Source of the DNA: Neopestalotiopsis rosae
Lineage: Eukaryota > Ascomycota > Sordariomycetes > Amphisphaeriales > Sporocadaceae
Direction: 5' to 3'
DNA: 64,000 nucleotides
Assembly: GCA_023078685.1 (NCBI GenBank)
Contig: JALGAS010000003.1
Span: 5,022,001-5,086,000 of the forward strand
Part shown: positions 47,401 through 57,337 of the stretch, one piece after another
How positions within the stretch are numbered: position 1 is the first letter of the stretch
How the letters are laid out: every line of letters starts with the position of its first letter
Notes under the pieces: generated by a model
What the model was told of the DNA's origin: nothing
Database searches by the model: none
What the model saw: only the letters and a program-made list of their open reading frames with translations
Program-made: the position numbers and the translations under genes

Positions 47401-48510
47401 ACCCAAGTGATGGAGAACTACCCGCTTGTAGGTGGAGTTGGATATGGCCGCGCTCGCATCAGTATGGTTTGGCGAAGCATCGAAGCTAAGCTGCCACGAA
47501 ATCTCCTTGGTTGGGATTATGGTACTCTGGAGGTTAGAGGTGCAATCAAAGCCAAGTCTGGCCTCTCGGACGGCATTGCCGAGAACAGGCTCAAAGTCCG
47601 AACCAACATGGGCAAGCACAAGTACGAGAATGCGGGCCGCCTATGGAAGTTGAAAGGCAAAGATGAGAACGAGAGTGCATTCTTTGCCGTTCGCAAGAGA
47701 TATGCGTCACCATTAATTATTGAATTCCGTTCGTCCAAGGTTGGCCCCGATTCAACGCCAGCTTTTGCTGTCCTCTGGCTCCAGGAGCTGGTGGATGAAG
47801 AAGACGAGGTCCGCACCTTGAAGGTTTGGAAGGGCGGAAAGAAGAACTTGAGGAGAGCGTCATCATGTTACGGCTACCAAGGACTTGAGGAAAATGAGCA
47901 ACCGCTGGGTGAAATTGAGGTCCCACTCAAGTTTTGGCGCGGACTGTCTGGATTTCACAAGAGCTACGCCGCGAAAGCCAAGAATGGAGATATGCGACAA
48001 GTCATGGAGTGCTTGGATACGGCAACGGACGAGAATCTACACCAAGACGAAGGAGAATTCGACAGTTCAGATGACAGCGACTCTGACTCTGATTCTCAGA
48101 ATGATAGCCAAGCCAAGAAGAAACTCAGGGTCCACACCAATGACTCCTCGTCTGATTCGTCTTCTGATGACGAGGGCCATTCGCGATCATCTTCAACCGT
48201 TTCACTTAGCGGATTGAAAAAGGCCAAGAATATTCTCCGTAACCCGGTTGAAGGCGTTATCGATACTGCCACCTCTGTACTGGCGCCCGGCCACAATGAT
48301 GCAGACGATGGCTCACGAGGCCTCAGAAACCAGTTGCGAGACTACAAGGATCACCACAAACAGCTTCATCGCAAGCACCGCGGCATCATGCAATGGCGCG
48401 CAGCACGAGAGGTGGATCACCTTGGAGGCAAGATGAGCCGGGTCAAGGGTAGTTTGGAGAAGGTGTTTTCGCATTCCGAAAAAGATGCCGGCATTGAAAC
48501 GGAAGTGTAA
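44473..48510 (+). CDS. mug190: Mug190-like SMP/C2-domain lipid-transfer protein
   Basis: Two exons, 44473-46116 and 46174-48510, join in phase and give about 1326 aa. The N-terminal 240 residues are polar and Gln-rich. Two adjacent hydrophobic segments follow (about residues 265-310), an ER-type hairpin anchor. The SMP lipid-binding domain starts at SVQWLNRLFASIWPL and ends in the NLKDMLVGDD block just past the splice site, interrupted by an acidic insert. Two C2 domains come next (about ASDAYVTVSWGKFGKP and SYCTIILNHKKIYKT). Then come a conserved C-terminal region and an acidic Asp/Ser-rich segment. The layout matches the S. pombe Mug190/tricalbin-related group, which acts at ER-plasma membrane contacts. 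Confidence 0.88.
44809..44863 (+). repeat. CAA/CAG tract encoding poly-Gln
   Basis: Imperfect CAR triplet run inside the first exon of the Mug190-like gene. It encodes about 17 Gln with Arg and His interruptions in the disordered N-terminal tail. Confidence 0.9.
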
Positions 48511-48875
48511 TTGCATTATTGGCGGAGCGTTGATTTTTCGATAGTTGCATAGTGTTAATAGTTATAATCCATGCTGAATGCGTTACATTGACAGGACACT
48601 CAAGTGACCAGTGACCGACAGCCCGTGGGTCCATCAAGGATACCATTACCTACGTATGTATGCGCAATGACCCAACATGCATGCATGTATTGTGTTGGTG
48701 ATTGAATACATGCGCGGCTTTGATTTATAAGAGCGACAAGTAAGCTGCCGAAGTAAACATCTCCAATCTCAATGAATACTCGTTCCCGTAAGACCTCTGT
48801 AGAATACATCTCTTGCTTATCTTTTACCGAGTGAACCCAGTATTGCTCGAGGAGTGTTCACATCAATCAGCAAAA
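48511..48875. other. spacer, no gene seen
   Basis: 3' flank of the Mug190-like gene and 5' flank of the methyltransferase gene; contains a short ATGCATGCATGTAT run near 48678. Confidence 0.5.
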
Positions 48876-49911
48876 ATGGCTTCCAATGATGACTACGTCT
48901 TTACTCGAGATCTACTCGACAACAGTCGGTTCGTACTTTTGTCGATAATGAAGTATTTCACGACGAAAACATGTGCTGACCAGGGGTTCTTCCTCGAAAG
49001 TCTCAATTTGATGCATCATCATTGGGTCAAGGACTTTGGCTACCTCATCCACCCCAGAATTCCCACCACGGGAGAGAATATCAAGGTCGCAGACATTGGC
49101 TGCAGTACAGGGTGAGTCAATTGCATCCAGTATGTCAAGACACCGACAGCTACTGACCGATGCGCTACCTTGAAGGATATGGCTGCTCGATGCATACGAT
49201 CGACTCCCGCCATCAACACAGCTCACGGGCCTAGACATATCTTTTGATGCCACGCCACCGCCTGAGACGTTTCCTGCCAACATTCAATTTCAGAAATGGG
49301 ATTTACGCGACCCAGTCCCGGAAGACCTGATTGGCGCGTTTGACATCATCAATGTCCGCTTCATGATTTTTGTCGTGTTCAAGGACGAAGTTCCTGTCGT
49401 TGTGGACAAGTTCATGCAGATGCTCAGTGAGTCTGCATCTAATCCCTTGGACTCGCCCAACGCCACGCACCGGCGATTTCCACCTCTACACAGTACTGAC
49501 ACCGGCATGACAGAACCCGGCGGCTACCTCCAATGGGTAGAACCCGACAACCAAACCGTGCACGGCGAACTAACCAAGCCCGAGAACCAAAAGACCAACA
49601 TTGAAGCGCTGATGACGCTGCTGAAATCGCAGGACCGGCGCCTGAACCCGACCTGGGTACCGGACCTGGCGGGCATCTTTGCGGACCGCGGCCTCGTCGA
49701 CGTCGACGCCGACGTGCACACTACGCCGCCGCACTGGGCGTACCTGATGCACGAGTGCGGGCTCATCATGCACGAGCTCATTGCGCGCAAGATGGGCAAG
49801 ACGGACATGGGAGACGAGGTCAGGAGGTTGGTGCCGCTCGCCGTGGAGGAGACGCGCAAGGGGGCTTATTTGGCTACTACCAAGTATGCCGTTACGGGAC
49901 GGAAGCCTTGA
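48876..49911 (+). CDS. class I SAM-dependent methyltransferase, secondary-metabolism type
   Basis: Three exons, 48876-49111, 49176-49426 and 49514-49911, give about 294 aa. Splicing restores the family order. An N-terminal helical cap (YVFTRDLLDNSRF) comes first. SAM motif I follows (VADIGCSTGIWLLD, assembled across intron 1), then the acidic strand-2 motif (LTGLDIS), then the FDIINVRFM strand 4. KPGGYLQWVEPD is assembled across intron 2. This pattern belongs to LaeA/UMTA-like and gliotoxin-type N-methyltransferases of fungi, whose substrates range from small metabolites to regulators. Motif I has CST between its glycines where relatives often have G-T-G. No biosynthetic enzymes adjoin it, so the substrate is open. 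Confidence 0.8.
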
Positions 49912-50323
49912 GAGGAATCAAGCTTTGCACGTATCTGGGTTGACACTAGCTCCTGTCACAGATAGTATTACGCCAGACTTTTGATAGGATATGTATAAAA
50001 CCACAGCCACTGGTGGCTTGCATCAGCTGAAAAAACGGTTCAATCAGGTACCGTGCACCGCCGAGGAAGGCGGCTTGGCCTTGTCTTTCTTTCATTTTGC
50101 TGTCTCTGCTGCCTTGCGCATTTTGCCACGAAGCTGAACTAAGAAGCAAATCAGTGCGTTCGGCCGGGCGGATCCTGGGCAACACCTTCATTGCCTCGCA
50201 ACTGGGGCCTCGCCCAGCTATAGATATCGCGACAAACTATTTCATCATTTCAAGCTTTCGCGCTGTTTGGCAAGAACGAAACTTTTGCGACAAGCGCGTC
50301 TACTGTGCCTCGAGTCGCATCTG
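49912..50323. other. spacer, no gene seen
   Basis: Promoter space of the second HET gene. The HET frame is open back to 50267 without a better ATG than 50324. Confidence 0.5.
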
Positions 50324-52479
50324 ATGGCAGACACATTCCGATACTGGACATTGAACGCCCAAAACAATGAAGTCCGCTTGCTTCGGACCAAAATTGATGG
50401 CGAAAATAATTCAGGGAGAATGATAGAGTATGAGTTAGAAACAATGAAGTTGCCGCGTTACGGGGGAGGCAAAGTCCCGGAGTACTACGCTGTGTCTTAC
50501 GTGAGTCCCGGAAACTTTGACCGTACTGAACATCACTTATGTTGAATAGGTCTGGGGCGATGAGTTGCAGAGAACTTGCATCATGATTGATGGAATGAAA
50601 CTGATGGTTCCCCTTAATACTGCTAAAGCATTGGACAGTGTTCGGAATGGACTTCTCCAACTGCGAACTCAGCCAGACCAGTCCAAGGAAGTACGCATCT
50701 GGATCGATGCCGTTTGCATCAACCAAGCAAATCGCGAGGAGCGCGCGGAGCAGGTCTCCATGATGAAGGATATATACGAAAATGCTGCAGCAGTCATAAT
50801 TTGCCTAGGCGAACATGCTTCTCCCGACGAAGCCAAAGTAGCTCTTGGATCCGTGCATGAAATTTATGAGACTGCCATGCATTGGTATGGCGGTGCTGTA
50901 TCCCCTCTCGCAGGCACCAACAGTATTGCTGGGATGCTGTCTGCGACTCACCCGTCCGACGAAGACTACCGGTACGATCTCTTCTCATCTGTTGCCGCAG
51001 TCTTCAAATCGCCGTGGTTCGAGCGGCTGTGGACGATACAAGAGAGCGGTTTCGCGCGCAAGGCTTGGTGCATTCTCGGAGGTGGTGTTATTCCATTGTA
51101 TGAGATCAGCGTTGTTGCGAATATCATGACAACGCCGCTGTATAACAACATGCCCGAAGCCCTGAGAGATATTGCTCATGGACTGGAGCTTGCCAATGCC
51201 AGAGGGAAGTTCAGATCCCTTGAAAGCTCAGGGCTCTTCTTCCCAGCAATCAAGACTTTTATGGGGTACTCCGCAAGCGACCCTAGGGACATGGTATACG
51301 CAGTGCTTAATCTTATCAGACAGAACTGTAATCCTGTCCCGACAGTCGTAGACTACACGTGCCCCGTCCAGGAGCTTTTTGCCCGCGTCACAGTCCAAAG
51401 CGTTATCCTCAGTCAATCCTTAGAGCCTCTACAAATTGCGGCTCTACAATCCGAGGACGGAACAAACGATGGTTTTCCATCGTGGGCCATGAGACTTGAT
51501 CGCGGGAAGAAGATGACACTGGATCCACTGCGTCCCCAATTCGAAGTCTCGATGAGCGGTGGCCCGTGGGTTCGAGGAATACATGAAATGCCTCTCCTGA
51601 CAAGATGGAAGACCTTAAGGCTCAAAGGCGCCATCCTTGAAGAGGTGGCCTATGCACAGCAACTAGACTGCCATCCCGATTTTGCGGACATTCGCTTCAT
51701 TGATAGTATATTCTCGATCCACTCTGCCATTAGCGATGCTGATGCTGCCAAGGCAACTGAGTCGTCCGGGAACCACCTAGGAAGTTCACAACACGCCATA
51801 GAACAGCCATTCTGGCAATGGCCTGAGACCGAGCGGTGGAACGATCTACTTGTCAATTCTGTGGCGCGCACCCTTGCTGCAGGTTTGTACGCCAACAACG
51901 AGAATCGCGTGCAATTGAACGTCATGTATATAGAAAGGGGCCAACAACATTTAGCAAGGCATCGTGATAAGCGTGAACTTATCAAACCAAGCTGGGTGGA
52001 TAGTTCAGTCCGTAAGTTACTGCACCTGTCTTTCCGGAAGACGAAATCTTTTCAGCGAGCGTTCTTCATCACCAAGGGAGGGAGACTGGGACTAGGCCCG
52101 CTGGGTACAATTCCTGGAGATCAGGTCTCCGTTTTCCGCGGCGGATATGTGCCATTTGTTTTGAGACGAAAAGAAGACTCATGGAGACTTGTTGGAGACG
52201 CCTACGTCCATGACCTTGACCATGTAAGTGGTGAGCTTTGGTACCTTTTGGATCATCGATTGATTGAGCACGATAACTCCGCTGACTTTTGCAAAGGACC
52301 AGCATTGGAGTGACCTAGCGAAACAGGTTCCCGCCGAAAGAAACCTTCGAGCCTATGACGGTGGAGTTCATGAGCATTCCGACCGTATTCTTGAAGAGAA
52401 CAGCGAAGCTTCAGGCAACAGTTCCAATGGGAAACCTGGAAACCCAGTTATGCAGATGCAGTACTTCGACATCGAATGA
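50324..52479 (+). CDS. HET-domain protein (second copy)
   Basis: Three exons, 50324-50500, 50550-52223 and 52297-52479, give about 677 aa. Intron 1 falls inside the first HET block, so splicing rebuilds YAVSYVWGD. Next come RIWIDAVCINQANREERAEQ and a WFERLWTIQE block; the C-terminal third has GDQVSVFRGGYVPFVLR and LVGDAYVHDL. The last intron (GTAAGT, branch GCTGAC, acceptor AAAG) joins a polar 60-residue tail, HWSDLAKQVPAERNL to QYFDIE. Without splicing the frame would stop at 52313. Architecture as in incompatibility HET proteins. It is not closely similar to the HET gene at 2194-4446 beyond the domain motifs, so it is not a recent duplicate. Confidence 0.9.
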
Positions 52480-52769
52480 TCAGAACACCCCTCAGTAGCG
52501 CCAACCCATATCGTTGAACGGCAATTCGGCTCCATAAGTGCCAAAATATCCCTAGAACCAGTGTAAGATATAGATATCTCATTCGCTTAAGCACTTTCTG
52601 AAGATTGGGTTAAGCTCAGGCAGTGGGTCATTTGTTGCTTGATATTTTTTTGGGCATGCGAGGGAATTTTGTGAAAAAGGAAGTCGATCTTGCTTCTCAT
52701 AACACGTGGAGTAATTTGATGTGGTAATAATCAAGTACAATAGTCTCCAGCATCATTGCAAAGTATCCG

Positions 52770-54274
52770 TTAGAGAAATAATATCGTGATACTCTCTTGC
52801 CGCATAAATCGTTCGAGTTCCAATGGGTTGTAACACCTGGGAGTGGTGGAGCTCCAGAGCCTCAGGAGGAGGTCTCTGGTGTCTCTTATACTCTGTGAAG
52901 CAAATGCTTTGGCCAGCATGACAAGCTTTGCATCAATAAAAGTATGGTGAGCTCGGCTTTTAGCACAAGCTCCAAACACAGCGAGCGGCCAGCATAAAGT
53001 GGTGGCGAGAGGTGCATCAAGGGCTGCTGAGTCTAGCAATTCCGTCATACGATCGAAAGCGTCTTGAACGCGAAACGGGTATTGAACTGGAGATGCTGGA
53101 TGCTGGAAGACTGATGCTATATATGCCAGCAAAGCTTGTTGGTAAACTTTGCCACACGAGTTATAGATCTCATCATTGCCTGTTGGGTTCCGAGATGATA
53201 TCAAATAAAGGAGACTCTGGTACTCAGTGATGGTCTCCGAACTGTACTGTGCTGCTGATCTGATCTCATTTGATCCTCGACGGGCGACAGCCGAGACTCG
53301 TGGTATCATCCAGAAGAGGTCGTGCACACAGCCGGAGCTTATATTTCCCTCGACTATGGGCATGGAACGAATCCTGGAGAAAAGTATTGTCGTGTCATCG
53401 AGAATCGACTGGTCGAAAGTGGTGTCCATGCTTACATGCGCCAGCGTTATCATGTAGCTAACACGCTCAATGAGGAAAGTCCTGATCCCATTGCTGAGTT
53501 TCTCCTGGGGAAGCTCGACGATTTGCCGCATCATAATCTGCACTGCTTTGAGATGATTCATTCCTTGCTTGCCAGCACCGGCGACAAAGGTCTTCTCAGC
53601 TAGTCAGCATTGACTGATATTCCTTGACAAAGCGTACCCACCTCTGCGATGCACAATAGGATGGCAGCAATAGTAGCTGAGACAAGAGAGTCTATGTTTC
53701 CCTGGACCAGCCTCGTGAGAGCAAACTTCTGGCTTTGAACTGCTTGACCGTAATGGACCCAAGTTGTCGAATCAACAGCAGATCCCGAAAGGGCGGCGAG
53801 GTGGATACCGCTACATGCAAGTATGGCATTCAGCACCAGCTCGTCGTTGGCCATTGCGACAGGGATCAGTTCTGTGAGAAAGGGCGACTTCATGTCACGA
53901 CAAGTAGCCATGGCTTTGCTCGTGCGGTGGACATAGTGGTGGAGTAATCTTTGCGAAGCCGGCTGCCTGAGATATGGGCTTGCGGGAGTAATGCATGGCG
54001 CCGGTCGAAATATAGCTGGACTGGGTGGCTCATCGATGCGGGCTGAACTGCTCGAGCTATATTTCGACTCCAGTGGAGGCTTCACCGGCTGCCTGCGAGG
54101 GCAGTTTGTGCGCCTCAAAAGGCGCGCGTGTTCCTCGTTGCCGGGTTCTGGAAAGACACACAAGATGCCATTGCGCGCACAACCTAGACATTGTGGTCTC
54201 GCTTCGTCGCATTTTTTGCGGCGTAGCCTGCATCCTATGCAGCCGGTCACTGTCTTTTGCCTTGGAGCACCCAT
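52770..54274 (-). CDS. Zn2Cys6 transcription factor
   Basis: Two exons, 53638-54274 and 52770-53599 (37-41 bp intron), give about 488 aa. The exact junction is ambiguous: GTACGC to TAG, or GTGGGT to GAG four and five bases away, differing by three residues. Residues 12-40 form the binuclear zinc cluster (CIGCRLRRKKCDEARPQC, then CARNGILC). A Ser/Pro linker leads to the helical fungal-specific regulatory region (Fungal_trans_2-like), with NAILACSGIHLAALSG, MNHLKAVQIM and a C-terminal NPLELERFM. It is a DNA-binding regulator acting in the nucleus. Neighbours include the N-demethylase and permease genes downstream in the map, but regulation of them is only a possibility. Confidence 0.88.
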
Positions 54275-54954
54275 AGCTACCGGCTTCAGGGCCTCGGTCT
54301 TGAGAGTGATACCGCTTGATCAACTTTAGGATTCTTTGTCGATTATCCGGCGCAGCGTTTATCAGATGATTCGCGATGACCGGCCAGTCATTGCTACCTT
54401 ACGTCTGCCATGAAACAGTCCTTAAGATCTCATGGAGTGGTGGAAGGATAACGATAGGCAATTGATGCAGGCGCGGGGATGTCGCAATGGCTTTGTACCT
54501 AGGTCGGGTTGTTGCCCTTTGAATCACCTAGCGGTAGCTGCTAGCGAGTCCAGTGATAGATAGATAGTGGACTAGCCAGCCTGGAGGGTTCTTATCAGCG
54601 GTGGCCGCTAGCGCACCAGGCGCTGGAACATAGGTACCCATGTAGGCGTTGCAATCGCCAAAGACCCGGGCAGACACGGGATCTGCAGCTACGCTGCGTT
54701 GCGCTTTCTCTTAGGTTATTGTATGCTGGAAAACACATGTAAGAAGAGAAAAAGAGTAGCGAAAGCACTCATCGTCATTGGGATACTACTTGAAATATAT
54801 GAACATGGTGTCCTCGTCCTATTATGCTATCTGCTCCCATGCTAGGCTGCAGGAGCCAACGTTTTTTTGGTCTTTCCAACCCAAACCGGACTCTAGCGCT
54901 CTTCCTTCAGTGGGAAGGGACCAGTGCTTATCTCGCTATACGATAGTCGTACAA
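54275..54954. other. intergenic region, no gene seen
   Basis: Between the start of the Zn2Cys6 gene and the stop of the N-demethylase-like gene. A GATAGATAGATAG tetranucleotide run lies near 54554. Nothing else seen. Confidence 0.5.
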
Positions 54955-56658
54955 CTACCAGGGAAACTTGCTTGGGAGCTCTCCATCTTCGTACTCACCA
55001 TTTTCTACTTGTTTTTTGTGTAGTTTGTCCAGATATGGAAGCAAAAGATGCTCATAGTTATGTCGACCCTTATGCCTGGTCTGGAATCAGCTCACCACAG
55101 GATTTGAGGGGGAGACAAGCCAGACATACTTGGCCATGATCGGATCCCAGCTTCTCACAAGCGACGCCAGCCGACCCGGAATGCCGATCTCACGAGCCAC
55201 CTTTTCCATGGGCTCAATGTACGTATGGACGCACCATACTATCGCCCGCGACTTGGGTAGTTGTCGGAGAACCTGACGCTCCTGACGAAACCACAGTTGC
55301 GAGACCTCGCTGATGAGACCCTGTGCCTTCCACTTGCCATAGCTCGGGGTATCAACGCCAGGACCCTGAATGTTTGGATCCCAGTCATCCTCGGGCCCCA
55401 TTGTCACGGTCGGCCAGTGGAATGCACCTTGAATTCTTAGCCAAATCAAAGTGCATCGACAAACTTGGCTGCTCACCATGCGTACTGATACCGGTTGCTA
55501 CAACCTGTTAGCAAGAATTCGATCGTCCGATTCGAAATCGGTGTTGCCCTTACTATTTCGCTGGAAAGGCGCTTCGACTTGGAGCTTGCCTAGGAAACGG
55601 TCGAGGGGCCTTTGCAATTGATCTGCATAGTAAGGAACATGGCCGCTGAAATGGAGGTCTGCGAGAGATTTGCCCACTACAGACAATTTAGCTTTCATCA
55701 AGTAAGACTCTTTGGCTGCACTCACATTTGTCCTTGATTCTCTGGCCACCTGAACAATCCTCTCAGCTTTCGAAATTTTAATGCGCTTTGAACCAGTACT
55801 TACCACCAATACCGAGCATCATTGCGACTAGATGATATTGCCCATCATCACCCATCATCAGGATATTGAGATCCGCTGGCTGTATGAGTCCAGCCACATG
55901 ATAAACATTAGCACTTCCCTTGCCCCATCGGTCTCTCCACTCACTGTCAACGGGTCCTCTCTGGTGAGATCGTAAGAGGCACCCAACGATGGCATCTCAA
56001 TGCTGGCCACCGAACCCAAGCCATACCAGCCGATGTTGTCTTTCTCGGAGCGTCGGATCTTGTAGACTTGGGGATATCTTCTGTAAAGAAACTCGCACAA
56101 ATCCTGGCAGAGTTCCCAGGCTGCCTCACGAGCCTGAGGCATTGTTTGTACAATCTTGTCACCCCGATCGGCTAGTCGTTGAACTTTTACTCGGTGATAC
56201 TTAGGCCACTCATTGTCTAACTGATGATTCAAAGTAAGCATCTATCACCATTGATTGTAATAGCATTGAATATTGTGATTGAGAACCACTTACAATGACC
56301 CACGAGTCTTTATCCAACTTCCGCACATCAACAACACTATATTCTTGATTTTAGCCTAGCGATCTTCGAAAATCCAATGCAGGAGTGCGTACTGGCGCTT
56401 GTAGTGGTACCGAAACGCTCGAAATCGAGGAGGTTCCGTTTTCTCCAAGTCGAAGGCCATGTCTGGCGTCGGCTCAGGGTATTGCCATGGTTCTCAACAC
56501 CTTGTCAGCAGTCGCGCATGCGGAGATTGTCGAACAAGGTAAAACACACCAGAACTAGGGGCTTTGTCGATGTTTGCTTTTCGATTCGCTTGTTTAACCA
56601 AGGATAAGGCAGCAAGTATTACAACCAACAAAGCAAATGGGACATATGGAAGGTCCAT
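54955..56658 (-). CDS. haem-dependent oxidative N-demethylase-like protein (DUF3445)
   Basis: Ten exons: 56550-56658, 56393-56492, 56294-56336, 55945-56220, 55804-55879, 55726-55749, 55554-55676, 55477-55497, 55126-55427 and 54955-55080 (about 399 aa). All joins are in phase. An N-terminal hydrophobic anchor (LPYVPFALLVVILAALSLV) precedes the DUF3445 core: DLEKTEPPRFRAFRY, LDKDSWVILDNEW, LNILMMGDDGQYHLVA, SLADLHFSGHVPYY, LWFRQERQVLRQLPKSRAI and a C-terminal HLLLPYLDK. The family comprises haem enzymes that oxidatively demethylate small amines, so use in nitrogen scavenging is plausible. Two exons are only 24 and 21 nt. The last intron has a weak donor (GTCTGG). An upstream ATG at 56694 is an alternative start. 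Confidence 0.8.
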
Positions 56659-56849
56659 TTCAACAGTAAATCTTCCTAGATGGAAAAGCAACATGATTGA
56701 GGAACTGAACACCAGAGAAGTCCTGTGTCCTTCACTTTCGTGTACTAAGAATTTACTTCATCACTCAGTGCTATTATAAGTCTTTGCATCCAACAGATCC
56801 TCACGTCTAACAAGTGGCCAGCGACTAGCACTCCCACTTCTGGGTAAAT

Positions 56850-57129
56850 GATAAGCGCGCCTTTCGCGACAACCCCTCGCAAAGGATGCGGGTTGCGACC
56901 GCCCAACCTAGCAAAGATGTGGGTGATCGTGCAGGTAGATGCCGGCATTGTATCCCACCAATATCCATAATACCGACTAGAATCCCGTATCTGCAAGTCA
57001 CATTCCATCGACGATATCGACGATAAGCGCGCCTTACGTACCCCGCACTGTCGGCATGTTGCCGTTACTCCCATACATTGAGACCCACTGTGTATAGCAA
57101 TCTATGGGGACGGCTGATAAGCGCGCCTT
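56850..57129. promoter_or_regulatory. three identical GATA-containing 14-mers in a divergent promoter
   Basis: The sequence GATAAGCGCGCCTT occurs exactly at 56850-56863, 57022-57035 and 57116-57129, always in the same orientation, in the 680 bp between the divergent N-demethylase-like and amino-acid permease genes. Each contains a GATAAG core, the site class bound by fungal nitrogen GATA factors (AreA/NIT2), fused to a GCGCGC word. Flanking bases are unrelated, so this is not a simple larger tandem duplication. Co-regulation of the two genes by nitrogen status is inferred. Confidence 0.7.
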
Positions 57130-57337
57130 CATCTCTTGAGGTCTAAGCCAGATTTGGTTTGGCTATTTCCTCAACCGACTCGTAATCTACAAGAGCATGA
57201 TGCTTGTTCTGGAGGACTTCTTTGGGTGCTGGGAGAGAAACTGGCTATAAGATGTGATGCGGCATCACTCTTTTCAGTAGAAGTTAGCGGAGTACGTATC
57301 TTACCACAATCGCGGTGCACGTAAATTTTCAAAAGCA

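Noticed and set aside
56493..56549. In-frame TGA near the start of the N-demethylase-like gene as a nonsense mutation
   Set aside because: An intron from GTGTGT at 56549 to GAG at 56493 with a GCTGAC branch removes the stop and gives EPWQYPEPTP, as expected for the family.
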